44,744 nucleotides of DNA, from the NCBI RefSeq assembly GCF_013408665.1, contig NZ_JACCCL010000001.1:651149-695892 (forward strand). Reading direction: 5' to 3'. Positions 18,405 to 27,172 of this stretch are shown piece after piece (position 1 is the stretch's first letter; the number at the start of each line of letters is the position of its first letter). Source of the DNA: Sporosarcina sp. JAI121. GTDB taxonomy: Bacteria > Bacillota > Bacilli > Bacillales_A > Planococcaceae. A program made the translations under genes and the position numbers. The notes beneath the pieces are model-generated. The model was not told the DNA's origin, did no database searches, and worked only from the letters and a program-made list of their open reading frames with translations.

Positions 18405-19550
18405 ATGAAAATCGGTATTGTAGGAAATTACGGCAACGATAATAACGGTGACGAAGCGATTTTACTCAGCATCATCAAACAAGTGACGTCCACATTCAAG
18501 ATAAACAGCAATGAGATAACGGTTTTCAGTAACAATCCCAAACAGACGGCAGAACGGTATGGAGTCACAAGTTTTCCGCTGTATTATAAAAGCGGCAATG
18601 CGGTAAAAACATTTTTTGCAACGTACAAAAATAATAAAAGAATCGTCAAGACGTTTGATTTTCTTATTATCGGCGGCGGCGGTATCCTAATGGATTTATA
18701 TAAAAGGGAAGCACCGTTATTCGGATCATACGCAATGATGGCTAAAAACTCGAAAACACCTTACGTCGTATACGGATGCGGAGCGGGTCCGCTTAGCAGC
18801 GATTTAGGAAAATGGTTCATCCGCTATATGGCTAAACATGCAGAAAGTATTTCGGTACGCGATCCGGAATCCGTCGAGCTGTTAAAATCAGTTGGCGTGA
18901 AAGAACAAGTCCTGACAATCGGCGATCCGGCATTTTCATTGCGTCAATCAAGCACGGAAAAATCGGAAATCCCGACCAAAATCGGAATCACCGCTGTTCC
19001 ATATTACAATGCAGGTTATTGGCCAGAGGGAAATCCCGCAATCTATAACGACTATATAGAAGGCATGGCAAAAAACCTGGACAATATTGCTGCACACCAT
19101 AATGTTGAACTGACTTTTTTCGCAACGAAGTTTCCGCAGGATGCAGATGTCACAAAAGATATCGAAAAGAAAATGATACACAAAGACAACATAACCATTA
19201 TCGATTCCAATCTTCTGCCTGATGACATCCTCGATGTTACAGCCCAGCAGGACATCATTATCGGAACGAGACTACATTCATTGATTTTGGCAACATGTAC
19301 TGAAACGCCTATCATGGCGATATCCTATCATCATAAGGTGAACGACTTCATGAAGCTCGCCCACCTGGAAAAGTATGCATTCCCGATTGGGGACATCAAC
19401 AAACAAGAAACATTATTCCTGGATGCATTCAATGAAATGAAAGAAAATTGGTCCGCAACAATTGAAAATACGAAAAAACTATCCCAAGAGTTGTACGATG
19501 AGTCGATGAATGGGACAGAGCAGTTTGTAAAAGCAGTTAATAAAAAGTGA
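18405..19550 (+). CDS. csaB: Polysaccharide pyruvyl transferase, CsaB-type
   Basis: I start at ATG 18405 after AAAGGAAG. Upstream in-frame ATGs lie in the promoter and have no ribosome site. The 381-aa cytosolic enzyme opens GNYGNDNNGDEAILL and has FLIIGGGGILMD, YGCGAGPLSSDLG, SVRDPESVELLK and the C-terminal GTRLHSLILATC, the pattern of pyruvyl transferases (PF04230 fold). CsaB adds ketal pyruvate from PEP to the secondary wall polymer, making the ligand that SLH domains bind. Seven SLH proteins in this window make that role likely. It is followed by a strong terminator and the first 21-bp repeat array. Confidence 0.88.
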   Translation: MKIGIVGNYGNDNNGDEAILLSIIKQVTSTFKINSNEITVFSNNPKQTAERYGVTSFPLYYKSGNAVKTFFATYKNNKRIVKTFDFLIIGGGGILMDLYKREAPLFGSYAMMAKNSKTPYVVYGCGAGPLSSDLGKWFIRYMAKHAESISVRDPESVELLKSVGVKEQVLTIGDPAFSLRQSSTEKSEIPTKIGITAVPYYNAGYWPEGNPAIYNDYIEGMAKNLDNIAAHHNVELTFFATKFPQDADVTKDIEKKMIHKDNITIIDSNLLPDDILDVTAQQDIIIGTRLHSLILATCTETPIMAISYHHKVNDFMKLAHLEKYAFPIGDINKQETLFLDAFNEMKENWSATIENTKKLSQELYDESMNGTEQFVKAVNKK

Positions 19551-19558
19551 ATAACAGT

Positions 19559-19600
19559 AAAACAGCCGTAAAAGTGAATTTCACTTTTACGGCTGTTTTT
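19559..19600 (+). terminator. Terminator of csaB
   Basis: AAAACAGCCGTAAAAGTGAA pairs perfectly with its complement across a minimal loop, followed by TTTTTG. Confidence 0.95.
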
Positions 19601-19601
19601 G

Positions 19602-19866
19602 TATTGCTCATATAAGTATGGCGACCGACCATATAAGAATGTCGACCGACCATAACAGATTGCCGACCGATCATATAAGCGTGGCAACCGCCCATATCGT
19701 ATTGCCGACCGATCATATAAGTGCGCCAACCGACCATAACAGATTGCCGACCGATCATAAAGGTGTGGCGACCGCCCATATCGCATTGCTTACCAATCAT
19801 ATAAGTGTGCCGACCGACCATATAACATCGCCAACCGACCGTATCCCCGCGCCTACCAACCTATCA
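19602..19866. repeat. 21-bp tandem repeat array, locus 1 (about 12.5 units)
   Basis: Units start every 21 bases from 19602 (19623, 19644 ... 19854). The conserved left half is RACCGAYCATAT and the right half is variable (often AAGNNTGSC). The period is exact with no indels. Some units alternate (CATAACAGATTGCC and CATATCGTATTGCC types), hinting at higher-order duplication. It lies between the csaB terminator and the convergent LytTR gene. Because 21 is a multiple of 3, it gives open but meaningless reading frames on both strands. Confidence 0.9.
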
Positions 19867-19871
19867 ATCCA

Positions 19872-20543
19872 CTAAAACCCAAGTACCTTCTTAACCTCAC
19901 TCAAATACGTCTGGCTGACGGACAACTCTGTTCCATCCCTCAACGTCACCAACAAATTCGAAGTGATATCCCTTGAAATACGCTTGATGGATAAAATATT
20001 AACGATATAGGATCGGTGGATACGCAGAAATGTCTTCGGAAGTCGCAATTGTAAGTCTTTCAACGTATGGCTGGTACAATACTGTTCATTATCAACATAA
20101 AACCAAGTTTTCTTCTGTAAGCTCTCGATATAATCAATCTCATCGACTGGAATCGGGCTCCAGTCTTCCTCCTGCTTTCCTGTAAGGAAGCGAAATGGTT
20201 CGTGTCTCAAAACATGATAGTTGGGTGGCAAGATAATGATTAGTGCGCCGGGTTCACCTTGAAGGTCAATCGGATAGCCGACGCTATAGTACGGGATTCC
20301 GAATAGTGATTTATCCACGACTGTATCCACTTTAAGCCGCTGCTTCATTACCATATCCGCAACGCTCTCCGGCCTGACGGGTTGCCCTTCTGTTAAACGG
20401 ATGTCATGCATCCCTTCCTTGAAATAAACGTAGCGATCCCTGATTGCAATCGCAATGGCGGCATCTTTCGGTATCCAATCTTCCAAAATGACGGCGTATT
20501 GCTGTAATACTTCTTTCGCGATATCCTCTTTATCCTTATTCAC
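19872..20543 (-). CDS. LytTR-family DNA-binding regulator
   Basis: A 223-aa protein. Residues ~118-221 form a LytTR DNA-binding domain (VDEIDYIESLQKKTWFY, FLRIHRSYIVN, ISRDITSNLLVTLRDG, LSVSQTYLSEVKKVL). The N-terminal ~115 residues lack a receiver Asp and a membrane segment. They look like a small ligand-sensing domain (VYFKEGMHDIRLTEGQPV, YYSVGYPIDLQGEPGAL), PAS-like in feel. It is therefore not a classic response regulator. It is divergent from aceA with a shared 225-bp promoter region, so control of the glyoxylate shunt is the obvious hypothesis. The start ATG 20543 follows GGGGGAAA-type sequence. Confidence 0.85.
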   Translation of the reverse strand: MNKDKEDIAKEVLQQYAVILEDWIPKDAAIAIAIRDRYVYFKEGMHDIRLTEGQPVRPESVADMVMKQRLKVDTVVDKSLFGIPYYSVGYPIDLQGEPGALIIILPPNYHVLRHEPFRFLTGKQEEDWSPIPVDEIDYIESLQKKTWFYVDNEQYCTSHTLKDLQLRLPKTFLRIHRSYIVNILSIKRISRDITSNLLVTLRDGTELSVSQTYLSEVKKVLGF

Positions 20544-20663
20544 ATGTGTTTCCCCCTTTGCTTTCTCTGAATCTATTGCTAATAAACTATTTCATCCCCT
20601 ATAACTTGCGTTCATCCTAAAATAACAACCTTTTGTCGGAATGTACAGACAACATAATCTATT

Positions 20664-20700
20664 CTGTTATATATTACTGTATAACAACTTCAGCTGTTAT
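20664..20700. promoter_or_regulatory. Operator-like repeats between LytTR gene and aceA
   Basis: TGTTATA (20665-20671) and TATAACA (20680-20686) form an inverted pair. CTGTTAT occurs at 20664 and again at 20694, 30 bases apart on the same face of the helix. They lie 70-105 bases upstream of aceA. Whether LytTR binds them is inference. Confidence 0.4.
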
Positions 20701-20768
20701 GAAACAGTACGAAAGAATTAATTTCAAAACTAGCTGTCTGTTAAAAAACTGGAAGGTGTGACGTTGAT

Positions 20769-22049
20769 ATGACAAGACAAAAGCAGATTGAACAATTGGA
20801 GAAAAGCTGGGCAGAGGATAAAAGATGGAGAGGGATTGAACGCCCTTATTCAGCCGAAGATGTTGTTAAACTTCGCGGATCCGTTTTGATTGAACAAACA
20901 TTGGCGACAAAAGGGGCAACTCGTTTATGGAATTCATTGCATGAAGAAGATTTCGTCAATGCACTTGGCGCATTAACGGGTAATCAAGCGGTGCAACAAG
21001 TTAAAGCCGGACTTCAAGCAATCTATCTTAGCGGCTGGCAAGTGGCGGCGGATGCAAACCTTTCAGGCCAAATGTATCCCGATCAAAGTCTTTATCCGGC
21101 AAACAGTGTTCCATCTGTTGTCAAGCGTATCAACCAAGCACTTCAACGGGCTGACCAAATCGATCATTCAGAAGGGCGCGAAGATGGATTTGACTGGTTT
21201 GCCCCGATTGTAGCGGATGCCGAAGCAGGTTTCGGAGGACCTCTGAACGTCTACGAACTGATGAAAGGCATGATTGAAGCTGGTGCTGCAGGCGTTCACC
21301 TTGAAGACCAGCTTGCATCTGAAAAGAAATGCGGACACTTGGGCGGAAAAGTATTGCTGCCGACACAAAATGCGATCCGTAATCTAGTTGCTGCAAGGCT
21401 TGCGGCTGACGTTCTCGGCGTACCGACTGTTCTTATTTCACGCACAGATGCGGACGCTGCAGATATGGTCACAAGCGACATCGATCCGGCAGACCACGCT
21501 TTCTTGACTGGAGAACGTACACCAGAAGGTTTCTACCGTACAAAACCTGGTATCGACCAAGCGATTGCACGCGGTTTGGCGTATGCACCTTACGCAGATC
21601 TTGTATGGTGTGAAACATCCCATCCGTCCCTAGAAGAAGCGCAACAGTTTGCTGATGCAATCCATGCGAAATTCCCTGGGAAAATGCTTGCTTATAACTG
21701 TTCACCATCATTCAACTGGGAAGCGAATCTGGACAAAGAAACAATCGCGAAATACCAAGTGGAACTTGGTAAAATGGGCTACAAATTCCAGTTCGTAACT
21801 CTTGCCGGCTTCCATTCATTGAACCACAGCATGTTCAACCTGGCACATGACTACAAAGACAATGGTATGGCGGCATACTCGAAGCTGCAACAGGCTGAAT
21901 TTGCGGATGAAGGCAAAGGGTACACAGCGACAAGGCATCAACGTGAAGTCGGAACGGGTTACTTCGATGATGTATCACAAATCATCTCAGGCGGCACGTC
22001 ATCTACAACAGCTATGAAAGGCTCAACAGAAACTGCGCAATTTGTATAA
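20769..22049 (+). CDS. aceA: Isocitrate lyase
   Basis: A 426-aa enzyme that cleaves isocitrate to succinate and glyoxylate, the first step of the glyoxylate shunt. The catalytic loop [10 protein letters not shown] has Cys188. [15 protein letters not shown] binds metal and substrate, and [11 protein letters not shown] is typical. The length matches the short bacterial form. The ATG follows GGAAGGTGTGA at good spacing. aceB starts within 40 bases and is probably co-transcribed. The stop is followed directly by the aceB ribosome site. Confidence 0.97.
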   Translation: MTRQKQIEQLEKSWAEDKRWRGIERPYSAEDVVKLRGSVLIEQTLATKGATRLWNSLHEEDFVNALGALTGNQAVQQVKAGLQAIYLSGWQVAADANLSGQMYPDQSLYPANSVPSVVKRINQALQRADQIDHSEGREDGFDWFAPIVADAEAGFGGPLNVYELMKGMIEAGAAGVHLEDQLASEKKCGHLGGKVLLPTQNAIRNLVAARLAADVLGVPTVLISRTDADAADMVTSDIDPADHAFLTGERTPEGFYRTKPGIDQAIARGLAYAPYADLVWCETSHPSLEEAQQFADAIHAKFPGKMLAYNCSPSFNWEANLDKETIAKYQVELGKMGYKFQFVTLAGFHSLNHSMFNLAHDYKDNGMAAYSKLQQAEFADEGKGYTATRHQREVGTGYFDDVSQIISGGTSSTTAMKGSTETAQFV

Positions 22050-22084
22050 TTTACATCAAACGAAAATCGAAGAGGGTGACCAAT

Positions 22085-23689
22085 CTGTTACTAAAACAAG
22101 AGAAATCTCAAATGATAGAAGTCTTAGGGAAACTGACCGCCGAAAGTGAAGAGATTTTAACGCCGGAAGCACTCGCATTTCTGCAATCACTTCATGATAA
22201 TTTCGATGGTAAACGGAAAGAACTGCTGGCTAAACGGCAGCAGCGGCAAAACGATATTGATAGTGGCTTGCAACTCGATTTCTTGGCTGAAACGAAAAAA
22301 ATCAGGGAAGGGGAATGGACGATTGCGCCCCTTCCCCAAGACCTTCAGGACAGACGGGTCGAAATTACAGGTCCTGTCGGCCGTAAAATGGTCATCAATG
22401 CATTGAATTCAGGCGCAAAAACATTCATGGCCTGTTTTGAAGATGCGACATCGCCAACATGGGCAAACATGCTGGAAGGTCAGCTCAATATGAAAGATGC
22501 TGTCCGACGAACGATTGCGTTTGAACAGCAGTCTACTGGCAAGACTTACAAACTGAACGATGATACCGCGGTATTAATGGTACGACCACGTGGTTTGCAT
22601 CTGCTGGAAAAGAACATCGCTATTGACGGCGAGCCGATTGCGGGCAGTTTCTTCGACTTTGGACTTTATTTCTTCCATAACGCGAAAGAATTAATCGCAC
22701 GCGGCTCTGGACCTTACTTCTATTTACCAAAGCTGGAAAGCCATCTGGAAGCAAGATTGTGGAATGAAGTGTTCGTTTTTGCACAACAGCAGCTTGGTAT
22801 TCCAACTGGAACAATACGGGCAACGGTGTTAATCGAAACGATTGTAGCAGCATTTGAAATGGACGAAATCCTTTATGAGCTTCGGGATCACTCAGCGGGT
22901 TTGAACTGTGGACGTTGGGATTATATTTTCAGCTATATTAAACGGTTCCGCAATCAACCAGACGTCATTTTGCCTGATCGCGGGCAAGTGACGATGACGT
23001 CGCCGTTCATGCGGGCTTACACATCGCTCTGTATTCAAACTTGCCATAAGCGTAATGCTCCGGCAATCGGTGGAATGGCGGCACAAATCCCGATTAAAAA
23101 TGATCCTGAAGCGAACGAAGCGGCGTTCGGCAAAGTAAGTGAGGACAAACGCCGCGAAGCGACAGACGGACATGACGGAACATGGGTGGCGCATCCGGGA
23201 CTCGTCGCGGTGGCGCTCGAGCAGTTCAACGAACATATGCCGACGCCGAATCAGATTGATAGGAAAAGGGAAGACGTCAATGTTACCGCCAAAGATTTGC
23301 TCGAAGTCCCTGAAGGAACGATTACTGAAGACGGACTGCGGATGAATTGCAGTGTAGGCGCCCAATACATCGCCTCTTGGCTTAGAGGGAACGGAGCGGC
23401 CCCTATCAATAACTTGATGGAAGACGCGGCGACAGCAGAAATTTCAAGATCGCAAGTGTGGCAATGGATTCGTCATCCGCAGGGGAAACTTAACGATGGA
23501 CGTGACATTACGGAACAATTAGTTAAGGAAGTGCTGCAAGAAGAACTGGAAGTAATTAAACAGACTGTCGGTGAAAATGCATTTCGCGTTGATAAATATG
23601 AAGCCGCAGCTGAATTGTTTTCATCATTGACATTGCAAGATGACTTCGTTGAGTTTCTGACACTGTCAGGTTATGAAAAACTAAAATGA
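22085..23689 (+). CDS. aceB: Malate synthase A
   Basis: About 534 aa. It condenses glyoxylate with acetyl-CoA to give malate and completes the shunt begun by aceA. Malate synthase A signatures include [51 protein letters not shown], and [18 protein letters not shown] carrying the catalytic Asp. The start is uncertain. GTG 22076 overlaps the ribosome site GAGGGTGACC, leaving no spacing. CTG 22085 has good spacing, and ATG 22112 lacks a clear site. I use CTG 22085. The family's N-terminus is variable and cannot decide this. Confidence 0.93.
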   Translation: MLLKQEKSQMIEVLGKLTAESEEILTPEALAFLQSLHDNFDGKRKELLAKRQQRQNDIDSGLQLDFLAETKKIREGEWTIAPLPQDLQDRRVEITGPVGRKMVINALNSGAKTFMACFEDATSPTWANMLEGQLNMKDAVRRTIAFEQQSTGKTYKLNDDTAVLMVRPRGLHLLEKNIAIDGEPIAGSFFDFGLYFFHNAKELIARGSGPYFYLPKLESHLEARLWNEVFVFAQQQLGIPTGTIRATVLIETIVAAFEMDEILYELRDHSAGLNCGRWDYIFSYIKRFRNQPDVILPDRGQVTMTSPFMRAYTSLCIQTCHKRNAPAIGGMAAQIPIKNDPEANEAAFGKVSEDKRREATDGHDGTWVAHPGLVAVALEQFNEHMPTPNQIDRKREDVNVTAKDLLEVPEGTITEDGLRMNCSVGAQYIASWLRGNGAAPINNLMEDAATAEISRSQVWQWIRHPQGKLNDGRDITEQLVKEVLQEELEVIKQTVGENAFRVDKYEAAAELFSSLTLQDDFVEFLTLSGYEKLK

Positions 23690-23706
23690 AAATGGAGGAG
23701 ATTACT

Positions 23707-23835
23707 ATGATGACAAACAACAAAACGAAAGAACTGCCAAGAAAGATCTGCCGTGAATGCGGATGTGAAATTGTTGAACAGGTCGAATCCCCATTGTTCG
23801 AATGCGAGCGGTGTATCGGTTCGAACGAAGAATGA
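23707..23835 (+). CDS. Small zinc-ribbon protein, YhfH-like
   Basis: A 42-aa ORF with ATGGAGGAG before the ATG pair. The sequence LPRKICRECGCEIVEQ ... FECERC gives two CxxC-type pairs, the layout of the tiny YhfH-family proteins of Bacilli (LPPK-x-CxxCG then CxxC). It lies 17 bases after aceB and ends at its own terminator, so it is probably the third gene of the aceAB transcript. Function is unknown, but zinc binding is likely. Confidence 0.7.
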   Translation: MMTNNKTKELPRKICRECGCEIVEQVESPLFECERCIGSNEE

Positions 23836-23842
23836 CATAGAA

Positions 23843-23881
23843 GCGGCTCTATTCCCTTATTTGGAATATAGCCGTTTTTAT
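23843..23881 (+). terminator. Terminator of the aceA-aceB-zinc ribbon unit
   Basis: CGGCTCTATTCC pairs with GGAATATAGCCG, followed by TTTTTA. Confidence 0.85.
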
Positions 23882-23920
23882 TTGTTTTCATGACTATAAA
23901 TGTGAACAGATGAATATCCG

Positions 23921-23926
23921 TATAAT
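23921..23926 (+). promoter_or_regulatory. -10 box upstream of the aminotransferase
   Basis: A perfect TATAAT with a weak -35, 135 bases before the ATG, implies a fairly long leader. Confidence 0.35.
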
Positions 23927-24060
23927 ACCAGTGTAGGCGCCTTAGCGGCTTCAATGGGATTATTCACCTTTGTCATAATAATTAGAGGAGTTCCATAACA
24001 AGTCTAGAAGTAGTACTAGTGAAGGTTAATTATTCTGAAAAAATGCTAGGAGGAAATAGA

Positions 24061-25227
24061 ATGCGAAATGAAGAGATGCTGCTAATACCTGGACCGACGC
24101 CTGTCGTCGATTCCATTTATGATGCGATGGCAAGTGAAACGAGAGGCCATACCGATCCAAGATTTGTCGCGATTTATAAAAATTCGATTGAGCAGACGCG
24201 AAAACTGTTTAAAACAGACGGGGAAGTTTTCGTAGTTGCCGGATCTGGTACGATTGCAATGGAAATGGCGCTCGTCAACACGGTCGCTGCCGGGGAAAAG
24301 ATATTAGTCCTTAGCCAAGGTTATTTCGGAGATCGGTTCATTAAATTGGGACAAGCTTTCGGCATTGAAGTGGATGTCCTTCAATCGGAGTGGGGCAAGC
24401 AAGTCACTCCCGAAGAAGTGGAAGCGAAACTTGCAAAAGGGCAGTATAAAGCGGTAACGATCACGCATGCCGATACATCCACAGGCGTTGCGGCTGATCT
24501 CGACGCACTCGTGCCAATCGTGAAAAAACATGGAGCACTTGTCATTTTGGATGGTGTCTGTGCAACAGCCGCGATGGAAGAAGACATGAGCAAGGGATAT
24601 GGCCAATCGGACTATAAAATTGACGTTATTTTGACTGGCTCCCAAAAAGCGATCGGTGTACCGCCTGGGCTTGCGATTGTTGCTTTCAATCAGACGGCAT
24701 TGGCCGCCAGGGAGAAGATTAAACGCGTTCCGGCCTATTATTGCGATATCTACAATTGGATTCCTGTCATGAACGATCCATCTAAATATTTCGCAACGCC
24801 GCCCGTAAATCTGATCTATGCCTACGATGAAGGAATGAGACTCGTCCATGTGGAAGGATTGCCGAAAAGAATTATTCGCCACACGGCATTCGGCAAAGCA
24901 GTGCGCGCAGCCCTAGCAGAATATGGCATGAAGGCAATTGCCGATGAAAACGTTGCGGCTTCTACTTTGAGCTGTATCCTCTATCCTGAAGGTGTGAACG
25001 ATACTGAATTCCGTGCAGCACTCGGTAAAAAAGGTGTCATCGTTGCGGGTTCACTTGCTCATTTAGCAGGCAAAGCATTCCGAATCGGACATATGGGGAA
25101 CACAACAGAAGAAATGTTGGAAAACGCGGTTGCATTGATCGGTGAAACGTTGAATGAAATCGGTCATTCAGTTGATACTGCGAAAGCGGTTGAACGGTTT
25201 AAGGAAGAAGTGCTAGTGGTCAATTAA
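24061..25227 (+). CDS. Class V aminotransferase, alanine/serine-glyoxylate type
   Basis: I start at ATG 24061, just after CTAGGAGG. An earlier in-frame GTG at 24019 has no such site. The 388-aa PLP enzyme opens LLIPGPTPV and has GSGTIAMEMALVN, SQGYFGDRF, HADTSTGV, an Asp164 in VILDGVCATA, and the PLP lysine K196 in DVILTGSQKAIGVPPG. It is closest to alanine/serine-glyoxylate or PucG-like (ureidoglycine-glyoxylate) aminotransferases. Lying next to aceA-aceB, it could turn glyoxylate into glycine. I see no purine-degradation genes nearby, so I give no symbol. Confidence 0.85.
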   Translation: MRNEEMLLIPGPTPVVDSIYDAMASETRGHTDPRFVAIYKNSIEQTRKLFKTDGEVFVVAGSGTIAMEMALVNTVAAGEKILVLSQGYFGDRFIKLGQAFGIEVDVLQSEWGKQVTPEEVEAKLAKGQYKAVTITHADTSTGVAADLDALVPIVKKHGALVILDGVCATAAMEEDMSKGYGQSDYKIDVILTGSQKAIGVPPGLAIVAFNQTALAAREKIKRVPAYYCDIYNWIPVMNDPSKYFATPPVNLIYAYDEGMRLVHVEGLPKRIIRHTAFGKAVRAALAEYGMKAIADENVAASTLSCILYPEGVNDTEFRAALGKKGVIVAGSLAHLAGKAFRIGHMGNTTEEMLENAVALIGETLNEIGHSVDTAKAVERFKEEVLVVN

Positions 25228-25231
25228 TAAT

Positions 25232-25265
25232 AGGGGGCTATCCTATACAAGGATGGCCCTTTTTT
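25232..25265 (+). terminator. Terminator of the aminotransferase gene
   Basis: AGGGGGCTATCC pairs with GGATGGCCCT (imperfect), followed by TTTTTT. Confidence 0.8.
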
Positions 25266-25279
25266 GATGGAAAGAGAGC

Positions 25280-25426
25280 GACCGATCATAAAAGAGTGCC
25301 GACCGACCATATCTTCTCGATGACCGACCATAAGAGTGTACCGACCAATCATATCCACTAGATAACCGACTATATAAGCATGCAGACCGATCATATAATC
25401 CCCATGACCGATCAAATAACGTACCA
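25280..25426. repeat. 21-bp tandem repeat array, locus 2 (7 units)
   Basis: Seven exact 21-base periods start at 25280, 25301, 25322, 25343, 25364, 25385 and 25406. The left halves are GACCGATCATAA, GACCGACCATAT, GACCGACCATAA, GACCAATCATAT, AACCGACTATAT, GACCGATCATAT and GACCGATCAAAT. The right halves vary. The core and strand match locus 1. It again starts about 15 bases after a plus-strand terminator. Confidence 0.88.
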
Positions 25427-25626
25427 TACAGACACAATCTCAACGCCATGGAAGAAGAGTAGAGTGATTTGAAAAAAATTTGCTTACTAGCATTGAGCCC
25501 CTTCAACCAATCACACTCCACCAGTTAAATAGATTTCATAGTGTCAACCAATTATCTTGCATTAAAGTAATTAACTATTTATAATTATCTATCAATAGGC
25601 AAAAAAGCATTGAAGGGGGTTTGTCG
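25427..25626. other. Intergenic region upstream of the acyl-CoA synthetase gene
   Basis: After the repeat array there is AT-rich sequence that probably contains the promoter of the next gene. I see no clear operator or RNA element. Confidence 0.4.
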
Positions 25627-27126
25627 ATGTTCGTTGCAGAGAAATTGAAGATTATTTCCGAATCATATCCAGATAGAATCATTACATCATTTAATGGAAA
25701 AGAGATTTCATACGGGGATTTCTATCGGAAAGCCGAGAATCTGGCCCGTCATTTTCAAGAGTTAGGATATGGGAAGGATGATAATCTAGCACTTTGCCTA
25801 CTGAATTCGGACTCATTTCTAATCTGTTACTATGCCTGCCATATAGGAGGGTTCACTGCGCTGCCGATCAATACGAAGTTGACCGCTCCGGAAGTGAACT
25901 ATATTTTAGCACATTCGGAAGCGAAAGGGCTTATTTACGATGAGCGGCTTGCCGACGTGTTTGATTCCCTAGATGGAAAGTTGCCTGCGCTCCAACACAA
26001 ACTGGTAATCAATAATGAATTTATAAAAATCATCGACGGCGAACGGCGGCCCGCAGAAAAACGAGAAGCACTCGACGATGATACAGCCGTTATCTTTTAC
26101 ACGTCAGGTACAACCGGGCGTCCGAAAGGGGTCATGTTGACGAATAAAAACGTTGCCGCGATTGCTGAAATTTGGAGTGAATCGATGGAGATGGATCACA
26201 ATGACCGTATGCATATTGTGGCGCCGCTTTTCCACTGTGCGGCGAGTCATGTATTCAGCATTCCGGTCATTTACCAAGGCGGCATGGTCATCATTGAAGA
26301 AGCATTTTCTCCAGAAGCAACAATCCGCACAATGGAGCAGCAACGCGCGACAATTTTTTTCGGCGTGCCTGCCATGTACAGCATTCTCCTGAATACGCCA
26401 TCGCTTAATAAAGCGAATCTATCCAATTTGAGGCTGCTCTGCTACGGAGCGGCACCGATGCCTTATGAGCTTGTGAAAAAAGTGAAAGCGCTATTCCCGG
26501 ACGTCAAGGTCCAAAACTTGTATGGACAGACTGAAAACTCACCAGGGGCTACGACATTGAAAGACCGGCATGCACTGTCAAAAATCGGTTCTGTCGGAGA
26601 GGCATTACCGCGGACGGAAGTAGAAGTGATGGATGAGTTCGGTAAACCGTTGCCGATGGGGCAGGTTGGTGAAATTGCCGTGAAAGGCCCGCAAGTGATG
26701 AAAGGGTATTTGAAAAATGACGAGGAAACGGCGAGGACGATACGGGATGGCTGGATGTATAGCGGGGATCTCGGCCGTTTCGATGAAGACGGGCTACTTT
26801 ATATCGTAGATCGAAAGAAAGATATGATCATACGCGGAGGGGAGAATATTTATCCGCTGGAAGTCGAAGAGGTGTTGTATGCCATCCCGGAAGTGCTCGA
26901 AGCGGCTGTCGTCGGTATTCCGCATGAAGTGTACGGTGAGGTAGTTAAGGCATTCATCGTATTGAAGGAAGGACACACGCTTACTGAACAAGCGGTACTT
27001 GATAGTTGCAAAAGGCAGCTTGCTTCTTTCAAAATTCCGGCTGTACTCGAATTTCTCGACACGCTTCCACGAAACGCAAGCGGAAAAGTACTGAAAACGG
27101 TTTTACGAGAACCAGTGAAGGCGTGA
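25627..27126 (+). CDS. Acyl-CoA synthetase (AMP-forming, long-chain fatty acid CoA ligase family)
   Basis: I start at ATG 25627, seven bases after GAAGGGGG. A TTG at 25621 is too close. The 499-aa enzyme shows the ANL superfamily motifs in order: YTSGTTGRPKGVML (~158-171), YGQTENSPG, YSGDLGRFDEDGLLYIVDRKKDMI, GGENIYPLEVEEVL, and the adenylation lysine in PRNASGKVLKT. It activates a carboxylic acid to the acyl-CoA. The chain length is not readable from sequence. Its place after the glyoxylate-shunt genes fits feeding fatty-acid carbon into that pathway. Confidence 0.88.
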   Translation: MFVAEKLKIISESYPDRIITSFNGKEISYGDFYRKAENLARHFQELGYGKDDNLALCLLNSDSFLICYYACHIGGFTALPINTKLTAPEVNYILAHSEAKGLIYDERLADVFDSLDGKLPALQHKLVINNEFIKIIDGERRPAEKREALDDDTAVIFYTSGTTGRPKGVMLTNKNVAAIAEIWSESMEMDHNDRMHIVAPLFHCAASHVFSIPVIYQGGMVIIEEAFSPEATIRTMEQQRATIFFGVPAMYSILLNTPSLNKANLSNLRLLCYGAAPMPYELVKKVKALFPDVKVQNLYGQTENSPGATTLKDRHALSKIGSVGEALPRTEVEVMDEFGKPLPMGQVGEIAVKGPQVMKGYLKNDEETARTIRDGWMYSGDLGRFDEDGLLYIVDRKKDMIIRGGENIYPLEVEEVLYAIPEVLEAAVVGIPHEVYGEVVKAFIVLKEGHTLTEQAVLDSCKRQLASFKIPAVLEFLDTLPRNASGKVLKTVLREPVKA

Positions 27127-27130
27127 TCGG

Positions 27131-27172
27131 AAAAGCAGTTCGGTTCCTAGTCGGCATCCAAACTGCTTTCTT
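27131..27172. terminator. Bidirectional terminator overlapping the end of the glpQ-like gene
   Basis: AAAGCAGTT pairs with AACTGCTTT across a loop. It lies between and partly inside the convergent gene ends and has A/T tracts on both sides. Confidence 0.6.

Noticed and set aside
19602..19866. CRISPR array
   Set aside because: The conserved part is only about 12 bases and the variable part about 9, with no indels and no cas genes. The units are continuous, not repeat-spacer.
19331..19875. Open frames running through the 21-bp repeats that give Met/Gly/Arg-rich heptad proteins
   Set aside because: The frames are open only because 21 is a multiple of three. They have no ribosome site, overlap csaB or the terminator, and the same happens on both strands and at the other repeat loci.
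20544..20768. Catabolite-control (cre) site upstream of aceA
   Set aside because: I looked for the TGNAANCGNTNNCA-type palindrome and found no convincing match.
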